Shown one piece after another: positions 15,626 through 25,026 of a stretch of 64,000 nt of DNA. Both the position numbers and the translations under genes were made by a program. The stretch's first letter is position 1, and each line of letters opens with the position of its first letter. This DNA comes from Bradyrhizobium hereditatis (lineage in GTDB: Bacteria; Pseudomonadota; Alphaproteobacteria; Rhizobiales; Xanthobacteraceae), in assembly GCF_020329435.1 (NCBI RefSeq), contig NZ_JAGKJK010000007.1:124001-188000 (forward strand), given 5' to 3'. The notes beneath the pieces are model-generated. The model was not told where the DNA came from. It did no database searches and saw only the letters and a program-made list of their open reading frames with translations.

Positions 15626-17044
15626 ATGATGAAGCTGTTTGGTTATCTTCCGGAGACCCTCTTCAAGCCTCTATCGGGGCCGAAGAAGCACGTCTACGCG
15701 CGCCTGCTGATGCGTCTCTACGAGAGGGTCTATTCGGCACGGATCCTCGAGACGCCGCTCAGGGAAGAGGTCGTGAAGCAGATCGAAATCGGCCTCTCGG
15801 AGTTCGGCATCGGATCGATGGGCGAGCTTTCCGAGGGCGACCCTGAGGAAGATCAGACCACGAGCCAAGCTCATTACCTTGCCTACTATCGACTGCGCGA
15901 CACCGGTTGGCTCACGGAAGAGACCGAGAAGTGGCGCACCTACGTTGACATGAATCCGGACGCGTTCATGGTCCTGGGCGCGATCACCGACTTCGGCAAC
16001 AGCCGGGTGCGCGTCGCCGGAGCCGTTGTCGACGTCAAGAACAACCTTGAGGCCGCGAACCGCGAGCCGGAGACCATGGCCCAAGGTCTGGCCAACGCGC
16101 ACGACACGGCCCTGCGGTTCGCCCGCAGCATGCGCCGGATTCTCGCCGGCATGCGCGAGATCGAGGACCGCATTCTGGGCAATGCAAACGCGGCGGCCAT
16201 CCTCCGCACTTTCTTCCAGGACTTTGTCGACGGGCTGCTGATCGCTGACTACAAGCAACTCAAGACGTCCAACAACCCCTACCGTCATCGCCGCACGATC
16301 GCATCGCTCGCGGGCGACATGCTTGCGGACGCCCAGTGTCTCGGCAAGATCGCGCGCGCCTACATCGAGCAGGGTGTGATGGCTGCGGGCGCCACGATCG
16401 CCACAGCCGAGGAACGAGTCATCGCGGAGCTCGAGAAGATCAAGAGCGTGTTCGAGGACGTCGGACCGTTCATGGACAAGATCGAGGACTTCCGGGACCG
16501 CCTCGAGCGCCGCATCCGCACCACCGTCCACTACATGGACGTCATGGGGGAGGGGTCCGCCGAGCGGATCGTCCGGCTGATCGAGCAGATCTCGAAAGTC
16601 GACAGCGACGAGGTCGAGATCCGTTTGAGGTCGCCGGATGTCGCACTTCCGATCACATCACTCGCGCTGTACACCCCGCCGCCGCCGAAGGCTCCGCCCG
16701 AGCGGACGCGTTTCAAAGTGCCGAAGCAGGATCCCTATCTGCGCGCCTATGTCCAGGCCACGACCGAGTTCGACCGGATGGTGCGCGTGTCCGATCAGAA
16801 GCTGCTCGAGTTCGCTCGCCGGCAGATGCAAGGTCGAGATGCAATGTCCTCTTCCGAGATCGAGATCCAGAGCGTTCCGGATCTCTTTGCTTACCGAGCC
16901 CTTCCGAATCTGGCGGCGGTGGGCCGCTCTGTGCGTTTGGGTGAATTCACGATCGCGCTCGAGGAGGAGCGCACCTCTAACGACTGGATTGACGTGACCG
17001 CATTCCGTATCGAGAGAACGAGGACCTCGGCCGATGCTGCGTGA
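15626..17044 (+). CDS. jetA: Wadjet system protein JetA
   Basis: A 472-residue protein opening MMKLFGYLPETLFKPLSGPKKHVYARLL, the N-terminus of the JetA family found with JetB/C/D. In Wadjet, JetA is the kleisin-like subunit that bridges the JetC ATPase and binds JetB. The centre is strongly alpha-helical (residues 120-330), including ERVIAELEKIKSVFEDVGPFMDKI, as expected for a kleisin with winged-helix ends. Two adjacent ATGs (15626, 15629) share one AAGGA ribosome site. The stop overlaps jetB by 11 bases. Sequence style suggests a type II/III-like rather than DUF3375 type I JetA; that assignment is tentative. Confidence 0.88.
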   Translation: MMKLFGYLPETLFKPLSGPKKHVYARLLMRLYERVYSARILETPLREEVVKQIEIGLSEFGIGSMGELSEGDPEEDQTTSQAHYLAYYRLRDTGWLTEETEKWRTYVDMNPDAFMVLGAITDFGNSRVRVAGAVVDVKNNLEAANREPETMAQGLANAHDTALRFARSMRRILAGMREIEDRILGNANAAAILRTFFQDFVDGLLIADYKQLKTSNNPYRHRRTIASLAGDMLADAQCLGKIARAYIEQGVMAAGATIATAEERVIAELEKIKSVFEDVGPFMDKIEDFRDRLERRIRTTVHYMDVMGEGSAERIVRLIEQISKVDSDEVEIRLRSPDVALPITSLALYTPPPPKAPPERTRFKVPKQDPYLRAYVQATTEFDRMVRVSDQKLLEFARRQMQGRDAMSSSEIEIQSVPDLFAYRALPNLAAVGRSVRLGEFTIALEEERTSNDWIDVTAFRIERTRTSADAA

Positions 17045-17675
17045 TCTTTCAAAACTGATCGACGACGAGGATTCCGAGGGCGGCGACGGCGACCGGTTGC
17101 AGAAGGATCTGCGCCAGGCCGCGCAGTCGCTCTGGCGCGCCCAATTCATCTATGAAAACGACTGGGGCATGAAGACCTCTTACGAGGTGCTCCGTCGCTA
17201 CATTGGCTACTTCGAGAACCTGTTTGACGCCCTGGGTTACCGCGTCGTGGGCAGGCCGAACGACGGATACGTCGGCCTCGTGACGAACGAACTGCCTCCC
17301 CGTCAGAGCATGAAACTCGACGAGAGCCTGCTCCTGCTGGTGCTGCGGCTCCATTACGAGGAGGCGTTCACGCGGTTCGAGGCTAAAGAATTCGGCGAGG
17401 TGGAGGTCGAGAGCGAGCAGATCCTGCAGATCTACGAAGACCGGACCCATCGGGAGCGACCGAACTTCGGGCGCGTGAAGGAAATCCTGGCCGGCTTCAG
17501 GCAGCGCGGGCTCGTCCGGATTGAGGATCGTGACGATAGGAACTTCACCCTGTTCCTGCGGCCTGCCCTGCCGATCGTGGTCTCAAAGGACACCCTCGGC
17601 TCTCTGGAGGAGTTTGTCTCGCGCTCCACCGCGGCGACGGCAAAGACCGACGCCGCGAGCGAGGTGCAGGCGTGA
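17034..17675 (+). CDS. jetB: Wadjet system protein JetB (DUF4194)
   Basis: A 213-residue protein of the DUF4194 family, the MukE-like KITE subunit of Wadjet. The region LRQAAQSLWRAQFIYENDWGMKTSYEVLRRY followed by YFENLFDALGYRVVGRPNDGYVGLV is diagnostic, and tandem winged-helix motifs continue to LAGFRQRGLVRIEDRDD. The start overlaps jetA and the stop overlaps the GTG of jetC, so the three subunits are translationally coupled. Length is normal and all parts are intact. Confidence 0.9.
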   Translation: MLRDLSKLIDDEDSEGGDGDRLQKDLRQAAQSLWRAQFIYENDWGMKTSYEVLRRYIGYFENLFDALGYRVVGRPNDGYVGLVTNELPPRQSMKLDESLLLLVLRLHYEEAFTRFEAKEFGEVEVESEQILQIYEDRTHRERPNFGRVKEILAGFRQRGLVRIEDRDDRNFTLFLRPALPIVVSKDTLGSLEEFVSRSTAATAKTDAASEVQA

Positions 17676-20600
17676 TCGAACTGCGTCGCATCATCCTGAT
17701 CGACTGGTACCTGTTCCGGGCACAGCAGGTCGACATGCGCGGCATGACCGCGATCATCGGCCCGAACGGGGCGGGGAAATCGGCGATCATCGACGCCGTG
17801 CAGACCGTGCTCTCCGGCGCGAGTATGGCCAGCATCCGGTTCAATCCGAGCGCCCAGAGCAACGTCAGGAGCAAGCGGACGCTGCGAGACTATTGCCTTG
17901 GCGTGGTCTCGCTCGACGAGAAGGGCGAGCGGTCGGAGCCGACTCGCCAGCATGCCTACACCTACATCATCCTGGGCTTCGAGAATCTGGAAGACGGCTC
18001 GGCGGTAAGCCTGGGTGTGGCTTTTTCGGCATCGGCATCGAGGAGCGACGAGTTCTGCGAGGCGCGATTCATTGCCAAGGGTGCGATGATGAAGGAAGAC
18101 ATCCTCGCTGCGGTTGGCGACGATGAGGTCGAGACGCTGCAGTGGCATGCGGTGCGCACCGCGTTGCGCGCCCGGAATATCGAAGTGGACGACGCGTTCT
18201 CCAGCGCCACGGACTTCATGGCGGAATCGCTCCGGGTCTTATCGCCGACAGGCTTCCCGCTCGACCCGAGGCGCTTCCAGAAGGCGTTCCGGAACGCGCT
18301 GCTGTTGAAGCCGGTGGACAATCCCACGGACTTTGTCCGGAACTACGTTCTCGACGTTCAGCCCCTCCAGGTCGACAGGCTTCGGCGCGGGATCGAACAT
18401 TGGCGTTCGCTGACCCGCCGTATCGAGGAGTTGAGGGCGCAGAGCGCGAGCCTCGCCGGAATCCTCCGCATCGTCGGCCGCGCCGTCGAAAACGAACGGG
18501 TTATCGCGGTCACCAATTGGCAGATTGCCTGCCTTGAGTGGGAGAAGTTCCGGCGGGATGCGCGACGTCAGGAAGAGAACATTGCGCAGCTCAAGAGCGT
18601 CGCTGCAAAAGCGGAAGTGGAAGCCGTCGCTGCCTCGACCCGGCACTCGACGCTCGAAACGGAGCTCAAGGCCGTCGAGTTGTCGATCAACACTAGTGAC
18701 GGCGAACAACTTGCCCAAATGTATGAATCGGACAAGAATTTCACCCTAGGTCAGCGGGCCAATGCAATGGCGCCGATCAACGAGATCGATGGGCTCATCG
18801 CTTCGATCAAAAAGGCCGTCGAGCGCAATCTGCTGGTCCGCCGGGACGATCTACTGCATGCACTGCTGAGTGCAGTCGTGGTCGCTCGTGGAAGGGCGCC
18901 ACTTTCCGAATGGGACAAGACGCTCCCGGAAGACTGGAAGGATAGCGCCTCGCATCTGGATGCGGCGCTCGCCGCAGTCGATCAGGAAAGGCTCGTGACG
19001 GTCCGCAAGACGTTCTCAGATGTCCATCTCAACGCCCGCATCGCGACCAAGGATCTTCAGGATCGCATTGATCAAATCGACAGCAATCTCAAGCGAATGG
19101 ACCAGGGACTGAGCCCCATCGAGCGCGGCACCCGGGAGCTGATCGACCAGCTTCGTTCGCATGGCATCGAAGCTGAACCCTTGTGCGATCTGGTGGAAAT
19201 CCGCGACGATAAGTGGCGGATGGCGGCTGAAGCCGTCTTGGGGCGGTCCCGGGAGGCGCTGATCGTCGACCCTAGTCGGGCGGTGCGCGCCCTCGAAATC
19301 TATCGGGAAGGCGGGGAGTACTCGTTTCAGCACGCTGAGGTCATCAACACGACGAAGACCGACAGTACCAGGCCGCCCGAAAAGGGCTCGCTGGCACAGA
19401 TCATCAGCACGGATAACCGGCACGCGCGGGCCTTCCTCAACTATCGCCTCGGCCGACTGATGATGGTGGAGACCATGGACAGGATGGTTGCCGCTGAGAA
19501 CGCCATTACGCCCGATCGCATGATGCAGGGCGGCAGGACGGTCCGGCGGCTTCCTAAGCCGGAGTACCTGAAACTCGGTCGCGCCACCCAGGCCCAAATG
19601 CGCCAGCAACTTCAGACCGAGCGGGAAGAGCTCGAGCTCAAGCTCGCCGAACAGGCTCGCGAGGTGGGGCGCTTGGAAGAAGAGGACCGTCTCTTCGAGG
19701 GCATGTTCGCGCAATTCCAGAAAGTACAGGGCGCGGGGCTGAGCTGCTTGTTGTGCGGCGCTACGTTGGTCGAATTCGATCGCAAGATCTCGGATGCTGA
19801 GAAGAATATCCAGGATGCCAGGCGTAATCGCGATCCCAAGCTCATATCAGGGCGAGATCGTCTGCGGTCTGAAGCGGCGATGGTCGCCCGGCTGAAAAAC
19901 ACGACTCAAGTGACCTTCAACGGGGCACAAACGGCGCGGGACCGCGCCGAGGGCGCATACGAAATCTATGTGAAGGAGAACCGCGACCACTTGTCGTCGG
20001 TCCGGCGCGGTCGCGCGCGCCAGATGCGGGATAGCTTTCCGCAGTCGACGGCCATGCGCGAGTACCGGGGGCAGGTCCCTGCGATCGCCACTGAATCTAT
20101 ACAAAACCTCATCGCTGGCTTCGTGGCCGATCGGGATCGCCGCTCGACGGATCGCCGCTCGAGTCTCATGCGCGAAATGACCGGCGCAATGAACAAGCAT
20201 GGTCAGGAATTCCATGTCGTGCCGCCATTCACGGCTGAAGAAGCGACGCCGGCGGCCGTTGAGAAGTGGGCCGCGGCGGAAAAGCAGCGCCTCGACGCAC
20301 ATGAACTGGTCCAATACGAGGAGCAGTGCCGGAACGCCGCGACCGAGATGACCTCGGCATTCCGCGATGATCTCCTGCATCGCCTCGACGACGCCTTCAC
20401 CGGCATTAAGGCCACCCTGAACGAGCTCAATCGTCACCTCAAGGATCGTCAGTTCCACGGGCGCGACTACTACTCGTTCAAGGCGCTGGATGCCCCGACC
20501 CATGTCGACATGATCGAGCTCGTCGCGGAATCCAGGAAGCCAGAGTTCAATCTGTCTCTCTTCGGGGATCGCAGCGGCGACGCGAACTCTGCCATGATCC

Positions 20601-21172
20601 GGGCGGTTCGCCAGATCGAGGAGATCCTGTCGAATGTGGAGGCGCGGACCGAGGATATCGAGGACCCGCGCAAGTATTTCAATTTCGAACTCTACATCCA
20701 GGATGCCGAAGGCAAGATCCGATCGTCGCTGACGAGCCGTGCGGGCACGGGATCCGGTGGTGAAGGCCAGTTGCCCTTCTACATCGCCATCGGTGCCTCG
20801 TTGGCCGCCACGTACCAGAACCGGCGCACCGGCGAGAGCGGACTGTCGCTCGCCATCTTCGACGAGGCCTTCAATCGACTGGACACGAAGGCGATCGGTC
20901 AGTGCTCGGAATTCATGCGGGATCTCGGGCTCCAGGTCATGCTGGCCACCCCCGACGAAAAGCGTCACGTGTTCATGGAAGTGGTCGACACCGTCGTGAA
21001 TGTGAACCGGCTCGGCAACCAGGTGATGATCGACACTGAATTCCTGACCGAGAAGGCCCGCGACGCGATCGTTGCGATCGACCCATACCGGAAGGGCTTC
21101 GACGTGTTCAAATCCGAGCTGATTGCTGTCGAGAAGGCTGCGGTCATCCCCCAGGACCAGGCGGCGGAATGA
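17672..21172 (+). CDS. jetC: Wadjet SMC-like ATPase JetC
   Basis: A 1166-residue SMC/MukB-like ATPase that drives DNA loop extrusion in Wadjet. The Walker A is IIGPNGAGKSAIID (about residues 27-40). Long coiled coils run from about 270 to 960. The C-terminal head has the signature GTGSGGEGQLPF (about 1024-1035) and Walker B LSLAIFDEAFNRLD (Asp 1064). A CLLCG motif at residues 692-695 sits in the coiled-coil zone like a Rad50 zinc hook, an interesting feature for a JetC. Starts at GTG overlapping the jetB stop (GTGA); ends overlapping jetD (ATGA). Confidence 0.93.
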   Translation: MIELRRIILIDWYLFRAQQVDMRGMTAIIGPNGAGKSAIIDAVQTVLSGASMASIRFNPSAQSNVRSKRTLRDYCLGVVSLDEKGERSEPTRQHAYTYIILGFENLEDGSAVSLGVAFSASASRSDEFCEARFIAKGAMMKEDILAAVGDDEVETLQWHAVRTALRARNIEVDDAFSSATDFMAESLRVLSPTGFPLDPRRFQKAFRNALLLKPVDNPTDFVRNYVLDVQPLQVDRLRRGIEHWRSLTRRIEELRAQSASLAGILRIVGRAVENERVIAVTNWQIACLEWEKFRRDARRQEENIAQLKSVAAKAEVEAVAASTRHSTLETELKAVELSINTSDGEQLAQMYESDKNFTLGQRANAMAPINEIDGLIASIKKAVERNLLVRRDDLLHALLSAVVVARGRAPLSEWDKTLPEDWKDSASHLDAALAAVDQERLVTVRKTFSDVHLNARIATKDLQDRIDQIDSNLKRMDQGLSPIERGTRELIDQLRSHGIEAEPLCDLVEIRDDKWRMAAEAVLGRSREALIVDPSRAVRALEIYREGGEYSFQHAEVINTTKTDSTRPPEKGSLAQIISTDNRHARAFLNYRLGRLMMVETMDRMVAAENAITPDRMMQGGRTVRRLPKPEYLKLGRATQAQMRQQLQTEREELELKLAEQAREVGRLEEEDRLFEGMFAQFQKVQGAGLSCLLCGATLVEFDRKISDAEKNIQDARRNRDPKLISGRDRLRSEAAMVARLKNTTQVTFNGAQTARDRAEGAYEIYVKENRDHLSSVRRGRARQMRDSFPQSTAMREYRGQVPAIATESIQNLIAGFVADRDRRSTDRRSSLMREMTGAMNKHGQEFHVVPPFTAEEATPAAVEKWAAAEKQRLDAHELVQYEEQCRNAATEMTSAFRDDLLHRLDDAFTGIKATLNELNRHLKDRQFHGRDYYSFKALDAPTHVDMIELVAESRKPEFNLSLFGDRSGDANSAMIRAVRQIEEILSNVEARTEDIEDPRKYFNFELYIQDAEGKIRSSLTSRAGTGSGGEGQLPFYIAIGASLAATYQNRRTGESGLSLAIFDEAFNRLDTKAIGQCSEFMRDLGLQVMLATPDEKRHVFMEVVDTVVNVNRLGNQVMIDTEFLTEKARDAIVAIDPYRKGFDVFKSELIAVEKAAVIPQDQAAE

Positions 21173-22380
21173 CCGACGTTCGTACACCGGATGCCGGCGT
21201 CGAATTCCTTGACCGGCTGCTGGAGCGGAGCGAGCGCAACCCTGATCGCTCCCGGCCGGCTTCCGCGGCTCCGGAGTACGACAGGCTATCGACCGCGCAG
21301 CAGGTCAGCCGCTTCCACGATCAGATGGCGGCGGCGGAGAGGTTCGGCGCCGTCGAACTGCTGCAGGGCAAGAGAGACCGGAGCCATCTGATCGAGCGGG
21401 TTCGCGTGCGCGATCCTAAACTGCTGGCCAGACACCTGGGGCGTCCGCCGGCGCCAGCGACCGCGCAGCGCGTCAGGAACGAGCTGCTTCCGGTCGCTAC
21501 GGCCGGTGAGCCGTGGGTGGTCGGCCTATTGGATGAAATGACGGCTCGGTGGACCCGCAACGAGCCCGCCTATCGCCTGACGGCCGGCCAGGCCGATGCC
21601 TCCAAGGAGTTCTTCACGCTGTTGGCGTCCATCTCGCGGCAGGAGGCCAAAGGACTGGACGCGCGAACCTTCTCCCAAAAGGCGACGAACGACACGAAGG
21701 CGTTCGATCGGCACGCTTCGCGGCTCGCCGCCGTTCTCGGCGTCCAGATCGGGCAGCCCGGTGCAGCGGCGGACGTAGTCTGGGCGCACATCGGCCTGGA
21801 GCGTTTCAGCCACCCTGTTCATCTGAAAGGGCCTATTGCCGTGGACGGGGCCAGTGGCCGCGTGGTCGACGGTCGCGCCAAGCCGTTCGCATCAATCCAT
21901 CCGGAGATGCTCTCGCAGCTATCGGTCTTGGTGCGGCCGACGGCCGTCCTGACGATCGAGAACTACGCAAGTTTCAATCGGCAGGTTCGCGAGATCGAGG
22001 ACGGCAGCTTGGTCGTCTACACCGGCGGTTTCCCGGCGGCGGGAGTCATCGAGCTCCTGTCGAAGGTTCTGGTGACCGTGCCGGCCGAGGTGCCGTTCCT
22101 TCACTGGGGCGATGTAGATGCCGGCGGTCTGCGGATTTTCAGGTATTTGGAGGAAAACTTGCCGCGTGGGCCGCGGCCGCACCTGATGACCAAAGAGCTG
22201 GCGGAGAAGGCCGGGCAGCCGGCCGACCCGGAACCGAGCCTAGGGTCGATCGCGAGATCCGAAAGCGCTATCCGCAATTTGGCTGACTGGCTGGCGTTTG
22301 GATCCGATGTGCGCCACCTGGAGCAGGAGGCGCTGGAGCCGCGGTCCGTCGTGCCAGCTGCGGATCACGGCCTAGGCTGA
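21169..22380 (+). CDS. jetD: Wadjet nuclease subunit JetD (DUF3322/DUF2220, Toprim)
   Basis: A 403-residue protein. The N-terminal half is the DUF3322-type arm (FLDRLLERSERN). The C-terminal half is a Toprim fold with TIENYASFNRQV (Glu 264) and HWGDVDAGGLRIFRYLE (Asp 315, Asp 317), the metal-binding residues expected of the plasmid-cleaving nuclease. JetD cuts circular DNA once the JetABC motor stalls. All catalytic positions are intact, so the four-gene system appears functional. Final gene of the operon; 252 bases separate it from the TerB-domain gene. Confidence 0.92.
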   Translation: MTDVRTPDAGVEFLDRLLERSERNPDRSRPASAAPEYDRLSTAQQVSRFHDQMAAAERFGAVELLQGKRDRSHLIERVRVRDPKLLARHLGRPPAPATAQRVRNELLPVATAGEPWVVGLLDEMTARWTRNEPAYRLTAGQADASKEFFTLLASISRQEAKGLDARTFSQKATNDTKAFDRHASRLAAVLGVQIGQPGAAADVVWAHIGLERFSHPVHLKGPIAVDGASGRVVDGRAKPFASIHPEMLSQLSVLVRPTAVLTIENYASFNRQVREIEDGSLVVYTGGFPAAGVIELLSKVLVTVPAEVPFLHWGDVDAGGLRIFRYLEENLPRGPRPHLMTKELAEKAGQPADPEPSLGSIARSESAIRNLADWLAFGSDVRHLEQEALEPRSVVPAADHGLG

Positions 22381-22632
22381 GCGTCAGGAAAACAGGCGCA
22401 AGGGGGAGCAGGTGTGCAGATGGAAACGAAACGGTTTTGGGGCATGACGGCCGATCGTTCGCGCCTAATCTTCTTATGAAGTCAAAGTCATACATCGCAT
22501 AGGCCTTCAAAACAGGTGGAAACGGCAGTGGAGTTTCTCGATTGCGCTTGCGACAATCGGCAACTCCATGGGACGGTCTCGTAATTACGGCGCCCATTTG
22601 ATCGGTGCCTGCATTTATGACGAAACTGAGCG

Positions 22633-25026
22633 ATGGGGCGACGTAGCAATAATTCGGCGGGGATGGGCCTATTGATCGTTTTGGGTCTCGTTTATTGGGC
22701 CCTGAGCGCGGCGTATCACTTCGTCCTGCAAAATGGCGCCGCCATCGCAGGGTTTGCAATTGTTGTGGGGGTGCTACTCCTGATCTGGGCGATAGGGTCG
22801 CGGGCGCTGTTTTCGGGCAAAGCTCCCCCGCCGTTCCTCGCGCAGACCGACCAGGGATCAGTCGCCGCGCCGATGAACCGGCAGGCAGCAAAGCGGGCTC
22901 CAGCGCGGTGGGTTGATCCTTCGGAAACTGTGGTCGTGCAGGGCGCGCAGATCTCGGGCGGGTTGTTCTATCTGGGCGATTTCGTGCAGCTGGACGACCG
23001 GCGCTCGACTGATCAGTACGCGATCAATCCGAAGCTCTCCGCGAGGGCAACTCGGCCTGACGTCGAAGGAAGTTCGATGCCCTATTGGCCGTCCTATGCC
23101 GCCATCACTCCTGCCGCCCGCCGCGGCTTCCTGAACTGGATGGCCGAAGGGCGCAGCAGCCGAGCTTACGGCGTGGGACACGTGTTCCTTTTTTTCTACG
23201 GTCTGGAGCACCGCGCCTTCATCGAGACGAATCTTGCGTCGTTGCCTGCTCTCATTCAGGAAGTGGAGCGGCTGCTGACTGTCTATGCGGACAACAACTC
23301 CTTCCGCGGCTACGCCATGCGCTTTTTGAGCTATGCCAGAATAGCCGCCGGGATTCCGATCTTGCCGCCAACTCCTTCCCCGGAGCGGACAGTCTCCTCG
23401 GAAGTGGATGTCGCGATCCGACTGCACCTCGGGCGGGCGCTTCAGCAGGATGGAGCGCTCGGCCCCCACGACGCCTTGCTGTGGGCGCTTGCAATTCCGG
23501 ACGTCTATCTTCGGACGCCCGCAGTCCGGTGCTTCGAGGAATTCGAGCGGCTCTTCCGCTATCGGTTCAACGAGCGCTATCCCAGCGGCCTTGCGCTTCG
23601 AGCAACAGGCAACATCCGCCTCAGCTATAAGGCCGCGAGCGGCGCGTTCGAGGTTCTCATACCGGGTAGTCACGAGAGATATCCGGACATTTGCCAGACT
23701 TCGGGAAAGGGGCCGGCCGATCTGAAGAGGATCGTTCAGGAGTGCACGGACGAACTCGACAGCTTCAGTCGCTTCGTCGGACGGCGTCCCGACTCCCGCG
23801 AGTCTATGCAGGCCGCGCTTTTGTTACCGGAACCGCTGCAACGAGACCCTGCGGATGGACGCATTCACCTCTTTGGCCAGAAGATGCACCGCTCGATGGG
23901 CGAACACAAACGCGCCAGCACGAAGATGCGCAACATGCTGGAGGCGGCGGGCTTCGACATGCCCGCAAACGGGAAAGTCACGCCCACGCTTGCCGACCAG
24001 CTCGGCTCGGCTCTGGACCGCATCGACATCGCGATAGAGCCGGATCGCCGCTATGGGAGCGGCGTCCCTCAACTCGAGGATCAGGTCATCATCTTCAAAG
24101 CGGATGGCGGTGGAAAGGTCGATTCCGACCGATCCAGCTACAGAGCCGTGAAGGCTCAGGTCGAGGTGGCCGTGTTGGCCGCGGCCGCTGACGGCGGTGC
24201 CTCCGCCGACGAGTTGAAGCGCGTGGTCGCAGGAGTTCGAGACGCCTCGGATCTATCCCCGATCGAGCAGGCACGGCTGATCGCCTACGCCGCGACCGTG
24301 TTCAACAGTCCGCCCAAGCAGGACCGGGTAATGCGCAAGCTGGGCGAGCGCAGCCCAGCGGAGCGTACGATCATCGCCGATGCCGCACTAGCGATCATCG
24401 CTGGCAACGAGAACGTGGATCCGAGCGAAGTGCGCTTTCTGGAGCGGCTCCACAAGGCGCTCGGTCTTCCGAAGGAACGAGTGTATTCCGCCTTGCATCG
24501 CGCAAGTCCAACCCAGGCAGCCGACGAGCCCGTTGCCATCTCACAAGAAGTCCGTGCCGAGGGGGTACCGATCCCCGTCTCGGAGAATGCGCCCATTCCG
24601 GCCGAGACGGCCAAGGCGCAGGCGGAGTCGGCCCCGGCATCGACGATCCGCATCGATGCCGCCCGGCTTGCACGTACGCAGCGCGAGACCCAAACGGTTT
24701 CGGCGCTCCTGGCGAATATTTTCGAAGAAGACGCGCCATCGCTGCCCGAACCATCCCCCGCCGTCTCCGGCACGACCGGCTCGCTCGATGGGCTCGACGC
24801 CGCCCATGCCGAATTGGTCGAGCTCCTCGAAATTAAGGGATCCCTGCCGAGGGCGGAGTTCGAGCAGCGCGCGAAGGACCTCAAGCTGCTGCCGGACGGG
24901 GCCATCGAACGGATCAACGATTGGGCCTTTGACCGGTTCGAGGAGGCAATCATCGAGGAAGGCGAGGACGTCGTCATGGTAGAGCACCTGCGCAACAGGC
25001 TGGCTGAACTGAGAGAAGCGGCATGA
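22633..25026 (+). CDS. Membrane-anchored TerB_N/TerB/TerB_C domain protein
   Basis: A 797-residue protein. Two transmembrane helices occupy about residues 11-31 and 35-57 (GLLIVLGLVYWALSAAY; AIAGFAIVVGVLLLIWAIG). A TerB_N-type region follows (SGGLFYLGDFVQL, NWMAEGRSS, VFLFFYGLEHRAF, about 95-330). A TerB helical domain with an acidic metal-like VLAAAADGGAS lies near 505-620, then a linker and a TerB_C-type end (LVELLEIKGSLP, NDWAFDRFEEAIIEEGEDV). TerB modules occur in stress and defence systems. Its stop overlaps the ATPase start (ATGA). An alternative start is the Met at 22663. It is probably a cytoplasm-facing platform for the two partner enzymes; function unproven. Confidence 0.8.
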   Translation: MGRRSNNSAGMGLLIVLGLVYWALSAAYHFVLQNGAAIAGFAIVVGVLLLIWAIGSRALFSGKAPPPFLAQTDQGSVAAPMNRQAAKRAPARWVDPSETVVVQGAQISGGLFYLGDFVQLDDRRSTDQYAINPKLSARATRPDVEGSSMPYWPSYAAITPAARRGFLNWMAEGRSSRAYGVGHVFLFFYGLEHRAFIETNLASLPALIQEVERLLTVYADNNSFRGYAMRFLSYARIAAGIPILPPTPSPERTVSSEVDVAIRLHLGRALQQDGALGPHDALLWALAIPDVYLRTPAVRCFEEFERLFRYRFNERYPSGLALRATGNIRLSYKAASGAFEVLIPGSHERYPDICQTSGKGPADLKRIVQECTDELDSFSRFVGRRPDSRESMQAALLLPEPLQRDPADGRIHLFGQKMHRSMGEHKRASTKMRNMLEAAGFDMPANGKVTPTLADQLGSALDRIDIAIEPDRRYGSGVPQLEDQVIIFKADGGGKVDSDRSSYRAVKAQVEVAVLAAAADGGASADELKRVVAGVRDASDLSPIEQARLIAYAATVFNSPPKQDRVMRKLGERSPAERTIIADAALAIIAGNENVDPSEVRFLERLHKALGLPKERVYSALHRASPTQAADEPVAISQEVRAEGVPIPVSENAPIPAETAKAQAESAPASTIRIDAARLARTQRETQTVSALLANIFEEDAPSLPEPSPAVSGTTGSLDGLDAAHAELVELLEIKGSLPRAEFEQRAKDLKLLPDGAIERINDWAFDRFEEAIIEEGEDVVMVEHLRNRLAELREAA

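Noticed and set aside
19847..21187. A 446-codon open frame antisense to the end of jetC
   Set aside because: It mirrors the codon structure of jetC, has no ribosome site or recognisable domain, and overlaps an unmistakable SMC head.
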